Notes under the pieces: model-generated
Seen by the model: the letters and a program-made list of their open reading frames with translations, nothing else
What the model was told of the DNA's origin: nothing
Databases searched by the model: none
Assembly (NCBI RefSeq): GCF_004138165.1
Contig: NZ_RYFF01000002.1
Span: 62,001-126,000 of the forward strand
DNA length: 64,000 nucleotides
Direction of reading: 5' to 3'
Origin: Candidatus Chloroploca sp. Khr17
Lineage (GTDB): Bacteria; Chloroflexota; Chloroflexia; Chloroflexales; Chloroflexaceae
Part shown: piece by piece, positions 7,705-15,426 of the stretch
Layout of the letters: each line of letters opens with the position of its first letter
Numbering within the stretch: the first letter of the stretch is position 1
Program-made: the position numbers and the translations under genes

Positions 7705-8844
7705 TTACACAGCATCCCCCAGCACCTCGCCCACCTTCAGTACCTCTTCGGTCGTATTGTAGAAGTGGGGCGCAAAGCGCAGCCCACCGCGTACCGTTGC
7801 AATCACCCCGGCTTCATCAAGGCGCTTGCTGGCTGCATCGGGGTCGGGCAGGTTGTTAATGACTACAATGCCACTGCGATGCGCTGGCGACGGATCGGCA
7901 GCAAACGTATACCCGCGCTCACTCAGGTCATTGATCAGCGTATCCACATGCGTCAGCACCTGGCGCTGAATCCGCTCGATGCCAACCTCTTGCAGCAACA
8001 TCACCGACTCGCGCAGGGCCACCGCCCCATAAATATTCGGTGTGCCAAGCGTAAAGCGATCAGCGCTTGCCGGGAAAGTGAGGTTGTAATCGAGGTAATT
8101 CATCGCGTCAACGACACTCGACGCCCCCACATACGCCCCTGGCTCAAGCTCATCAAGCAGTTCTTGACGGACATAGAGAAAGCCCGCCCCTGGTGCCGAG
8201 AGCATCCACTTTTGCGAGCCAGCCGCCAGGAAATCAATGTTGCACGCTTGCACATCCATTGGGAACGCCCCCAGCGTCTGGATGCCATCAACCACAAAAT
8301 AGATCCCACGCTCTTTGCAGAGCTTGCCGACGGCCTCGATATCATTGCGAAAGCCGGTGGCAAACATTGCGGTGCTGAGGGCGATCACGCGGGTATGGCG
8401 ATCAATGCGGGCGGCGAGCATGTCGAGATCGAGGCCACCCTTGTGTTGCGGCACTACCTTGGTCAGAACGCCCTTGTAGGCCAGTTGTTGCCAGGGGTAG
8501 ACATTGGCGGGATAGTCACCTTCGAGAATCAAGACATTATCGCCGCGCCGCAACGGCAGGCTGACTGCCGCTGTATTAAGGCCCATCGCCGTATTGGGCA
8601 TCAACACCACTTCGGAGGCCTCGCGGGCATTGATCAGCGTCGCCAGGCGTTGGCGCAGATCGCCCATCAGTTGAAAAACCTGCCCCAGAAAACGCATCGG
8701 TGGCTCGGTTGAAGCAAGTTGATTGTGGGCGGCAACGGCCTGCACAATGCGTGTATTGAGCGGCGAGACAGCCGCATGGCTCAAAAAGGCGTACTTCTCA
8801 GTAATCGGAAATTCAGCCCGGTAACGGACGAGATCTTCGCTCAT
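7705..8844 (-). CDS. Class V aminotransferase (cysteine desulfurase / isopenicillin N epimerase-like)
   Basis: 379-residue PLP fold-type I enzyme. FLSHAAVSPLN near residue 20 is the usual N-terminal substrate loop. MPNTAMGLN binds the cofactor phosphate region, VVDGIQTLGAFP (~184-196) contains the PLP-pyridine Asp, and Lys212 in GSQKWML is the Schiff-base lysine. RGGLRFAPHFYNTTEEV near the end matches class V. The start is ATG 8844 with AGAGG upstream. It lies 15 bases downstream of a hydrolase gene. Related enzymes act as cysteine desulfurases, epimerases or lyases; the exact reaction cannot be set from sequence. Confidence 0.85.
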   Translation of the reverse strand: MSEDLVRYRAEFPITEKYAFLSHAAVSPLNTRIVQAVAAHNQLASTEPPMRFLGQVFQLMGDLRQRLATLINAREASEVVLMPNTAMGLNTAAVSLPLRRGDNVLILEGDYPANVYPWQQLAYKGVLTKVVPQHKGGLDLDMLAARIDRHTRVIALSTAMFATGFRNDIEAVGKLCKERGIYFVVDGIQTLGAFPMDVQACNIDFLAAGSQKWMLSAPGAGFLYVRQELLDELEPGAYVGASSVVDAMNYLDYNLTFPASADRFTLGTPNIYGAVALRESVMLLQEVGIERIQRQVLTHVDTLINDLSERGYTFAADPSPAHRSGIVVINNLPDPDAASKRLDEAGVIATVRGGLRFAPHFYNTTEEVLKVGEVLGDAV

Positions 8845-8859
8845 GCCATCCTCTACTGC

Positions 8860-9711
8860 TCAATCAAGAAACTCACGCAACACCCGATGATAGACCTTCG
8901 GCCGCTCGATCATTGGCAAATGCCCACACCGCTCGATCCAGACCAGACGGCTATCAGCAATCAGGCGTGCCACTTCAGGGGTTCCTGATGGTGGCATAAT
9001 CGTATCCTGGCGCGCCCCGATCACCAGGGTCGCATTGCGTACCGACGCCATTGCTGGATGGATGGCGTGATCGCCGGCACTCGACGCCGTTTCGAGCGCG
9101 GTACGCTGATCCATCTTCATAAAGTCAATGAAACTCTCGTAGAGGATCTGATCATCACTGGGCGTTCGATAAAAAAAGCGTGACGCAACCGTACGATAAA
9201 AAGGACGCACTCGCCCCATCCACGGTCGTCGTAGCGCCATCCAGAGCGCCAGAATATGATGTACTTGCTCGACAATGCGCCGCTCGCCTTCACTGCGAAA
9301 CGTACTTACGCAGGTAAGCACGAGCCGTCGCACGCGGTGCGGATATCGCACCGCTAAATGGACGGCTACACTGGCACAGAACGAGTGCCCATTAAGGTCA
9401 AACTGTTCCAGCCCCATCCTGTCGGCAAACGCAATCACTATCTCAGCCAGATTCTCGGCGGTAGCAGTACCCTTCAGTGGTGGCGACTCACCGAACCCGG
9501 GCAAATCAGGGGCGATCACCACACGATCGTTGCCCAGATCAGCCATCGTCGGGCGCCAGTAGCGTGATGAGCCACCCCACCCGTGCAAGAGCAAAAGGGG
9601 TGGGTGAACCGCTGGCTCACCAATCGTTTCACGGTAAAAGACAGGCCCATCCCAGATTTGAATCGGCCCACGGAGTGGATACTCATCAACGGGCAGGACG
9701 TTTGCCTGCAT
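8860..9711 (-). CDS. Alpha/beta hydrolase
   Basis: 283 residues. ATG 9711 is chosen because GGAGG lies five bases upstream; the longer frame to 9771 has no ribosome site and overlaps the promoter region. It has the oxyanion HGWGGSSRYW loop (~43-52), nucleophile Ser110 in NGHSFCAS, Asp236 in GARQDT, and His264 in CGHLP, giving a complete catalytic triad. The nucleophile elbow is G-x-S-x-C instead of the usual G-x-S-x-G. It probably hydrolyses a small ester or amide. First gene of a two-gene - strand operon with the PLP enzyme. Confidence 0.87.
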   Translation of the reverse strand: MQANVLPVDEYPLRGPIQIWDGPVFYRETIGEPAVHPPLLLLHGWGGSSRYWRPTMADLGNDRVVIAPDLPGFGESPPLKGTATAENLAEIVIAFADRMGLEQFDLNGHSFCASVAVHLAVRYPHRVRRLVLTCVSTFRSEGERRIVEQVHHILALWMALRRPWMGRVRPFYRTVASRFFYRTPSDDQILYESFIDFMKMDQRTALETASSAGDHAIHPAMASVRNATLVIGARQDTIMPPSGTPEVARLIADSRLVWIERCGHLPMIERPKVYHRVLREFLD

Positions 9712-9764
9712 AATGCCTCCGCGAACTAAACCGAGCACATAATGCGTGCTATTATACACCACGC

Positions 9765-9794
9765 TTGACAATCATCAGCGCAATGCGCTATACT
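9765..9794 (+). promoter_or_regulatory. Strong promoter for the 9937-12915 operon
   Basis: TTGACA (9765-9770), 18-base spacer, TATACT (9789-9794). A TATAAT on the opposite strand (complement of 9751-9756) faces the hydrolase gene, so the two promoters sit nearly back to back. Confidence 0.7.
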
Positions 9795-9936
9795 TCCCCC
9801 GAAAGCGGCGCGTAAAATTGCGCAGTCTGATGCCGCAAATGTGCCTGAGCAATCTTGTTCATCGTGCTGTTCAGCGTCTCTCCTCCCCGGTGTTTGTACA
9901 GCATGCACCAGTTTGCACAACCACGAGGTTTGTCCT

Positions 9937-11004
9937 ATGGCTCAAGGCTCTGCCTGGCCTCCTGAACCTGATCTCCCGCCATCTTCAGCCCAGGAAAGTT
10001 CGTTTGATGACGAACAGCGCTTCAGTGAGTGGATTCAGAAGCGGTTGGCGATCTATCAAACACTTGAGCAGCAAATTCAAACGAGTATCCAGCAGACGGT
10101 GGAGTTTGGTGGTGAGTTTACCCGCCAGCTTGAGCAGGAGACCGAGCGCTTCATTGCGCGCTACCGGCGTCAGCGTCAGGAGCAGATCCAGATGCGCGAT
10201 GCTCTGCGCCAGGAACTTGCCGATCTCCGTATGGCTCTCGCTGAGGAACGCCGCCAGCACGAGCAGGCTCTGAGCCAGGCTCGTCATCAGGCCGACCAAG
10301 AACGCGCCCAGACACGCCAACAGGTGGCCGCCGAGGTTGCCCAGCAACGCGCTTCCGCTAAAGCCGATTGCGAACGCATGATCCGCGAGGCCCAGGTCGA
10401 GCGTGAGCAAATCCTTGCTGAAACGCAGCAGATGTCAGCCCAGTTGATGGATCTCCAGCGCTCGCTCAGCAATATGCTCAAGCCAATGTCTTCGGTCGGG
10501 TTGCCCCCGGCATCTACCTCTGAAGCAAAAAAAAAGACCGAGTTAGCTGAACGCTCGTATGCGCGTGTCAGTGAGGCACCGTCGACTGTTACTCCCCCTC
10601 CTGTTCGGGCGAACTGGCCTGAGCCATCGGTGCGTCCGTTTGCGCCCGATGCTCCTCTGTTCCAGCCAGATCCTGAACCTCAGCAGATCGTCGAAGCGAC
10701 ATCGTCCGGTGAGTCTGCGGTGGTGGTTGAACCCGCGCCATCTGCCGAACCTGCGTCGCCCACGGCTCCCCCTGAACAAACCGAATATATGGTGCATTTC
10801 AAAAATGTGCAGAGCTTTATCATTGCCTCGGATCTGCTTGATCGCATCGGTAACCTCAATGGGATTGAAAGCACGCGTCTGGTAGAGTACGAGCATCAGC
10901 AGCTCTCGGTTGCGGTGAGCTACCAAGGTGCTATTCCTCTTGAGCGTATGCTCAAAGAACGCCTGTCCGAAGTCACCGTAGTGGTTGACGTAGTTGGTCA
11001 GTAG
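9937..11004 (+). CDS. Coiled-coil protein with C-terminal ferredoxin-like domain (uncharacterised)
   Basis: 355 residues from ATG 9937 (GAGG at 9925-9928). The longer frame from 9841 would add a Cys-rich stretch that looks non-coding. Residues ~30-195 are a long charged coiled coil (many Q, E, R; a DivIVA/ATP-synthase-b-like look). A Pro-rich linker spans ~200-285. The last ~70 residues (YMVHFKNVQSF to VTVVVDVVG) show a beta-alpha-beta-beta-alpha-beta pattern like ACT- or NolW-size domains. No signal peptide or membrane segment. I do not recognise a family. First gene of a three-gene operon whose other products are membrane-anchored, suggesting a cytoplasmic scaffold at the envelope. Confidence 0.75.
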   Translation: MAQGSAWPPEPDLPPSSAQESSFDDEQRFSEWIQKRLAIYQTLEQQIQTSIQQTVEFGGEFTRQLEQETERFIARYRRQRQEQIQMRDALRQELADLRMALAEERRQHEQALSQARHQADQERAQTRQQVAAEVAQQRASAKADCERMIREAQVEREQILAETQQMSAQLMDLQRSLSNMLKPMSSVGLPPASTSEAKKKTELAERSYARVSEAPSTVTPPPVRANWPEPSVRPFAPDAPLFQPDPEPQQIVEATSSGESAVVVEPAPSAEPASPTAPPEQTEYMVHFKNVQSFIIASDLLDRIGNLNGIESTRLVEYEHQQLSVAVSYQGAIPLERMLKERLSEVTVVVDVVGQ

Positions 11005-11018
11005 CCTTCGCAACGCTG

Positions 11019-12497
11019 ATGACACGTCACCCTCAGCCATCAGACGCCTTTCTTATTGATGTTGCCAGTGATGGTCAAGCATTTCTTGTTGATACCCTGA
11101 CCGGTGTTGGCTATCAGGTGACCTTGCTCAGCCACGATCAGGTGCCGTTCCATCCTCTGGTGGAAATGGCTGCACTGGTTGTCGTTGGCAGTGCCGGTGG
11201 CGACACGAATGTCCTCATCAGCTATCGCCATTTTCATCATCATCCCCCGCTGATCATTGTTGATCCCGCTCAGGTGCGCCTGGCTGTCGGCTTCGAGCCC
11301 CTTCCTCCCGGGCCGCATCCCCTTGCTACTTTGCCTGCATTGCTCCGTCAACATCGGGGCCTCCCTGAGCCTGTGCCTTTCGCCGGGGTTGGTGGCGATG
11401 ATCCTCACTTTGATGCGCTGCTGAGGACGCAAGAGCCCCCCATGCCCGCCGAGGTAGCTGAGGCAACGGCCGAAGCGCCTCCTTCGCATGCCCAGGCAGG
11501 AGAAGAGTCCGTAGCGCCGCCTATGCCCGCCGAGGTGGCTGAGGAAGCGGCTGAAGCGCCTCCTTCGCATGCCCAGGCAGGAGAAGAGTCTGTAGCGCCG
11601 CCTATGCCCGCCGAGGTGGCTGATGTCGATGACGGGGAGTCTCTCGTTGGCCCGGGCAGTGAAGCCCCGCCTATGGCCGAAGAAGACCAGCGAGCTTCCT
11701 GGGATGATCAGCCGCGCACGTCTCCGTTCCGTAGTCCACTCGAAGAGGCTCTTGGGGCATATGGCAAGCCCGCTACTTCTTCGCCCGTAACACCTGATGA
11801 GGGGGCTGAGGAAGAACGTTCTGGCCCGGTTCTATGGGTCTGGTTGCTCTTTTTGCTTGGTGTGGTGATGTTGGTCGTCTTTGTGGTGGGCAACCTCATT
11901 GCGCGTCAAGACCCGCTTGCTGGGCAAACACCGGTGCCGACCGCTGTTCCAACGCTGCCGACCAGCATGGCCGAGGCTACTGCCCCTCCTTTGCCACCTG
12001 AGCCATCGATGACCGTCAATCCTCCGACCCGCGTTGTGCCACCGACGCCGACCTCGGTGTCTGCTATGGCGCAGATCGAGATCGAGATTGTTGCCGTTAC
12101 GCCTTCACAACCGCAGGTTGGTGAAAACGTCAATATTCTCGTTCAGGTGCGCAATGTTGGTACCATGCCCATCAACCAACCCTTCTGGGTTGATCTCTAT
12201 GTTGATCCTGATTTACCACCGGCGCTGGCCGTTGCCTGGCCCGAGATTGCCGAGTATGGCTCAACCTGGCGGGTTGATCGCTTGGCACCGGGCGAAGTCC
12301 GTGATCTTAATACCCTCAATGCCGACCCCGAACGCTCGAACTTTCTTGCGTTCTCCATCGCCCAGGAGTACGAGATCTATGCACTGGCCGATACATTTGA
12401 CGAGTTGTCAACTGACCCATCTTTTGATCAAGGTGATCTGTTGCCCCTAGCAATGATCACGGTGAACGTGGTAGAGAATGTCTCAACACAGCCGTAG
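11019..12497 (+). CDS. Bitopic membrane protein: pseudo-receiver-like domain, Pro repeats, TM, CARDB domain
   Basis: 492 residues. Residues ~8-112 alternate strands and helices like a response-regulator receiver (AFLIDVASDGQAFLVDTL, ALVVVGSAGG, PPLIIVDP) but lack a clear phosphoacceptor constellation. Residues ~140-200 carry two 27-residue repeats plus part of a third. A single membrane segment lies at ~270-291 (VLWVWLLFLLGVVMLVVFVV). Then come a Pro/Thr-rich spacer and a CARDB/beta-sandwich domain from ~352 (IEIEIVAVTPSQPQVGENVN) to the end, probably outside the membrane. No clear Shine-Dalgarno. The layout suggests a trans-envelope sensor or scaffold; function unknown. Confidence 0.72.
   Translation: MTRHPQPSDAFLIDVASDGQAFLVDTLTGVGYQVTLLSHDQVPFHPLVEMAALVVVGSAGGDTNVLISYRHFHHHPPLIIVDPAQVRLAVGFEPLPPGPHPLATLPALLRQHRGLPEPVPFAGVGGDDPHFDALLRTQEPPMPAEVAEATAEAPPSHAQAGEESVAPPMPAEVAEEAAEAPPSHAQAGEESVAPPMPAEVADVDDGESLVGPGSEAPPMAEEDQRASWDDQPRTSPFRSPLEEALGAYGKPATSSPVTPDEGAEEERSGPVLWVWLLFLLGVVMLVVFVVGNLIARQDPLAGQTPVPTAVPTLPTSMAEATAPPLPPEPSMTVNPPTRVVPPTPTSVSAMAQIEIEIVAVTPSQPQVGENVNILVQVRNVGTMPINQPFWVDLYVDPDLPPALAVAWPEIAEYGSTWRVDRLAPGEVRDLNTLNADPERSNFLAFSIAQEYEIYALADTFDELSTDPSFDQGDLLPLAMITVNVVENVSTQP
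11436..11625. repeat. 81-bp tandem repeat in coding sequence (2.3 copies)
   Basis: Copies at 11436-11516 and 11517-11597 differ at few positions; a third copy is cut short after about 28 bases. Each encodes a 27-residue unit beginning PPMPAEVAE and ending AGEESVA, within the cytoplasmic Pro-rich linker of the 11019-12497 product. Confidence 0.9.
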
Positions 12498-12915
12498 TCT
12501 CTTCCTCCCCCTTCTGCTGATCCTCCTGGTATTGATGATCGCCTCGGGAGGATATGCTGATGGAACAGGGGTGGTGCAGGCACATGTCAGTCCGCCTCGT
12601 GAGGCATATGGCGCAATGGTTAGCCTCCGCCCGACGCTTGATCCGACCCGAATGCCACTCACCACGCAGCCAGTTGAGACGATTCGCGCCGAATTGACGG
12701 CTACCGCACTGGCTCCTTCGCCGACCCCCACCGCAATGCGCCCAACCGTCACACGCACGCCTAGTGCCATTGCCACGGTCACCCCGACCAGTCCCCACGT
12801 TCCCCACGTAGGAGCCTCCCGTTCCTCTGCAGGATCGCTCGCTTTGCTCTGGATCGGGTTGTTCTTCTGTGTCGTAGGGCTTGTCTTCAAGTGGCTCAGC
12901 TCACAGCGTTCGTAG
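12478..12915 (+). CDS. Small exported, C-terminally membrane-anchored protein (unknown)
   Basis: 145 residues, overlapping the previous gene by 20 bases. Residues ~8-25 (FLPLLLILLVLMIASGG) form a signal peptide or first membrane segment. The middle is Pro/Thr-rich (PSPTPTAMRPTVTRTP), and residues ~117-138 (AGSLALLWIGLFFCVVGLVF) form a second membrane helix followed by a short basic tail. There is no sortase LPxTG motif. No family recognised. With the two upstream genes it forms an envelope operon ended by the hairpin at 12971-13014. Confidence 0.72.
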   Translation: MSQHSRSLFLPLLLILLVLMIASGGYADGTGVVQAHVSPPREAYGAMVSLRPTLDPTRMPLTTQPVETIRAELTATALAPSPTPTAMRPTVTRTPSAIATVTPTSPHVPHVGASRSSAGSLALLWIGLFFCVVGLVFKWLSSQRS

Positions 12916-12970
12916 CACGAGGCTCGCGTTGTTCAGCAGGCTGATGAACCCAGTCGGCAGGATCCGCTGG

Positions 12971-13014
12971 CCATCTGGCTTGATCGCGTTCGTAGCCCGC
13001 GACCAAGCCAGATG
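12971..13014 (+). terminator. Rho-independent-type terminator of the envelope operon
   Basis: CCATCTGGCTTG-TCGCG (12971-12988) pairs with 12998-13014, one wobble. It is followed by a T-rich stretch (GCATTTGTTTCTTTT), which makes it the most conventional intrinsic terminator in the window. Confidence 0.75.
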
Positions 13015-13430
13015 GGCATTTGTTTCTTTTATACAATCAGGCCGTGCTGAGATTGGATCTTCTCACTCTGGCACGAGGGCCAAGTGTCGCTTATGATGGA
13101 GTGTAATGTGCATGGGCAAATCGCTTGTCCAGACCCGCGCAAGGAGAGATCGACATCGTGGTGCGCCAGGTACGCGTGATACTTGTCGACATTGCAATGG
13201 CGCAGACAGTCGCAATCAACGGTTCAGCCCTTTCTGTATCTCGGAAGATATACAGAGTCCCCGGGGTTGACGTTTTCTCGTCTCTTCTCCCGTCCATCGC
13301 CCATCAGGGCTTTTCGTCAGTGCATTCGCGCCGTGTCGCGCCCCAGTATTGTCGCGCCGCCGCGTTGCGCAGGTTGGATCGCGTCCGCAGGACCCTGTCC
13401 GTTCTGTAGCTACACAAGGAGATTGGCTGT
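13015..13430 (+). other. Long leader/intergenic region before glnA
   Basis: About 415 bases without a convincing gene. It contains a possible small frame from GTG 13158 (AAGGAG at 13141-13146 is 11 bases upstream) running to 13409, about 83 codons, with no recognised motif. No certain promoter was found; CTGGCA with 18-base spacing to TATGAT near 13092 is weak. No known riboswitch consensus was recognised. AAGGAG at 13417-13422 serves glnA. Confidence 0.4.
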
Positions 13431-14852
13431 ATGAGTATGACCGCTAAGGACGTTCTCAAACTGATTAAAGACCATGACATCAAGATTGTCGACACCCGTT
13501 TTACCGATCTTTTCGGTGCATGGCAGCACTATTCACTGCCTGCCTCGCGGTTGACCGAAGATATGATGGAAGAGGGTCTGGGGTTTGACGGTTCATCAAT
13601 TAAGGGTTTTCAGGTGATCAACGAGAGCGATATGCTCATGGTGCCTGATCCCAGTTCGGCCTTTGTTGATACGACGCTCGGGGTGCCGACGCTGGTGCTG
13701 ATCTGTGACATTATTGATCCTATTGTCCGCGAACCGTATTCACGTGACCCGCGCAATGTTGCCAAGAAGGCGGAAGCTTATCTCAAGAGCACTGGCCTTG
13801 CTGATACGGCCTACTTTGGCCCTGAGGCTGAGTTTTTCCTCTTTAGCGATGTGCGCTTTAGCCAGGCGGCTAATCACGGCTACTACTTCGTGGATAGCCC
13901 CGAGGCGGTGTGGAATACCGGTGCCGAGGTTCCTGGTGGCAACAAGGGCTATCGCATTCGCCACAAAGAGGGTTATTTCCCCGTGCCGCCCACCGATACC
14001 CTCCAGGATCTTCGTTCCAAGATGATCTTGAAGATGATGGAGTTTGGGATCGATATCGAACTGCACCACCACGAAGTGGCAACAGCCGGGCAGTGCGAAA
14101 TTGATATGCGCTTTGATACGCTGGTCAAGATGGCTGACCAGTTGCAGAAGTACAAGTATGTGGTGCGTCAGATCGCACGTGAGCATGGCTATAGCGCGAC
14201 CTTTATGCCCAAGCCCCTCTTTGGCGACAATGGCTCGGGCATGCACTGTCACCAGAGTCTCTGGAAAGATGGCGAGCCGCTCTTCTTTGATGAGACGCAG
14301 TATGCGCTGCTCTCGAAGATGGCGCAGTATTACACTGGTGGCATTCTCAAGCACGCCCCGGCCCTGCTGGCGATCTGTGCACCTTCAACCAACAGCTATC
14401 GGCGTCTGGTTCCGGGCTTTGAGGCCCCCATCAACCTGGTCTACTCAGTGCGCAACCGTTCGGCGGCCATTCGTGTCCCGACCTATTCGTCGTCGCCCAA
14501 GTCACGCCGCATCGAGTTCCGTGCCCCCGATGCGATGTGCAACCCCTACCTGGCCTTTGCTGCGATGATGATGGCTGGCTTGGATGGGATTATGAACAAG
14601 ATTGAGCCGCCGCCGCCGCTTGATGTTGATATTTACGAACTGTCGCCCGAAGAGAAGGCCGATATCCGCGGTACGCCTGGTTCGCTGAGCGAAGCGCTGG
14701 ATGCCCTTGAGGCTGACTACGAGTTCTTGCTGCAGGGCGGTGTCTTTACGCCTGACCTGCTCGAGGCGTATATTGATGCCAAGCGCCGTGAGGCTGTCTC
14801 CATTGCGCTGCGTCCGCATCCTTATGAGTTCTCGATGTACTACGACGCATAG
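13431..14852 (+). CDS. glnA: Glutamine synthetase, type I
   Basis: 473-residue dodecameric GSI, catalysing ATP-dependent glutamine formation from glutamate and ammonium in the cytoplasm. Signature regions: [10 protein letters not shown] (51-60), PEAEFFLF with metal-ligand Glu residues, [11 protein letters not shown] (~268-278), and NRSAAIRVP (~342-350). Tyr402 in DIYELSPEE occupies the adenylylation-loop position, so GlnE-type control is possible but not shown. The start is ATG 13431 with AAGGAG eight bases upstream. An ammonium transporter lies 2 kb downstream on the other strand, forming a nitrogen-assimilation locus. Full family length, no oddities. Confidence 0.98.
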   Translation: MSMTAKDVLKLIKDHDIKIVDTRFTDLFGAWQHYSLPASRLTEDMMEEGLGFDGSSIKGFQVINESDMLMVPDPSSAFVDTTLGVPTLVLICDIIDPIVREPYSRDPRNVAKKAEAYLKSTGLADTAYFGPEAEFFLFSDVRFSQAANHGYYFVDSPEAVWNTGAEVPGGNKGYRIRHKEGYFPVPPTDTLQDLRSKMILKMMEFGIDIELHHHEVATAGQCEIDMRFDTLVKMADQLQKYKYVVRQIAREHGYSATFMPKPLFGDNGSGMHCHQSLWKDGEPLFFDETQYALLSKMAQYYTGGILKHAPALLAICAPSTNSYRRLVPGFEAPINLVYSVRNRSAAIRVPTYSSSPKSRRIEFRAPDAMCNPYLAFAAMMMAGLDGIMNKIEPPPPLDVDIYELSPEEKADIRGTPGSLSEALDALEADYEFLLQGGVFTPDLLEAYIDAKRREAVSIALRPHPYEFSMYYDA

Positions 14853-14854
14853 GC

Positions 14855-14921
14855 CTCGGTTACAGACGAACACGAAAAAGGCCAGCATTGCTGGCCTTTT
14901 TCGTGTTCGTCTGTAACCGAG
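14855..14921. terminator. Perfect 32-bp palindrome after glnA
   Basis: Arms 14855-14886 and 14890-14921 pair without mismatch around a 3-base loop. The apex is AAAAAGGCCAGC/GCTGGCCTTTTT, so A- and T-tracts are built into the stem and can act in both directions. It lies between convergent glnA and the 14961-15239 gene. Confidence 0.85.
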
Positions 14922-14960
14922 ATTTATCTTATTTTACCCGACCAATGAATGGTTCGCGCT

Positions 14961-15239
14961 TCAAGAGCGGGTGTGTGTCCGACGCGATATGCCAACGACC
15001 ATAATCACGCCAAGGGCAAGCGTCGTGATGCATACATACAGCACGGCGGTATAGGTGTTGAGCAGACCTTGCAACACCAGCGCCCCAAACGCAGGGATCA
15101 TCCAGATCGTCCAACTAAAGACACTCATGACTCGACGGTCGGTAACGGTCAAACGTGAAGCATTCTCAAGCATTAACGTGGTGGCTGCCCAGCCGATCAA
15201 CCCGATCAAGAGACTTTGCAGGTCAGATAGCATTTCCAT
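14961..15239 (-). CDS. Small membrane protein (unknown)
   Basis: 92 residues from ATG 15239, chosen because GGAGG lies seven bases upstream and because the longer frame's ATG at 15287 overlaps the -10 box. It has three hydrophobic segments: LLIGLIGWAATTLML, VFSWTIWMIPAFGALVLQGL and VLYVCITTLALGVIMVVG. The C-terminus is basic. No family recognised. It sits between glnA and amt with its own promoter and a hairpin behind it, so it is probably a monocistronic gene. Confidence 0.65.
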   Translation of the reverse strand: MEMLSDLQSLLIGLIGWAATTLMLENASRLTVTDRRVMSVFSWTIWMIPAFGALVLQGLLNTYTAVLYVCITTLALGVIMVVGISRRTHTRS

Positions 15240-15282
15240 GGTTGAACCTCCGCTGCATCGTTGCAGTTTCTTTCCTGGTTCA

Positions 15283-15311
15283 ATCATAGCAGACGAATTG
15301 GATCATTTCAA
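15283..15311 (-). promoter_or_regulatory. Promoter of the small membrane protein gene
   Basis: On the - strand TTGAAA (complement of 15306-15311), 17-base spacer, TATGAT (complement of 15283-15288), about 45 bases before ATG 15239. Confidence 0.6.
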
Positions 15312-15354
15312 CAAATACAAGCCCCATGAAGTGTACAAAATGCACAACTTAAGT

Positions 15355-15416
15355 CAACCCAAACAACGCGTGAGGCGGCAGGCTTGAGCCTGCCGCCTCA
15401 CGCGTTGTTTGGGTTG
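15355..15416. terminator. Perfect 30-bp palindrome after amt
   Basis: Arms 15355-15384 and 15387-15416 pair perfectly around a 2-base loop; the arm reads CAACCCAAACAACGCGTGAG and continues to GGCT. It lies 10 bases past the amt stop on the - strand. There is no U-tract. Confidence 0.8.
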
Positions 15417-15426
15417 TGACGAAAAG

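Noticed and set aside
7765-8712. 315-codon + strand frame opposite the PLP enzyme
   Set aside because: It is an antisense shadow; the - strand protein has all class V aminotransferase motifs and a ribosome site.
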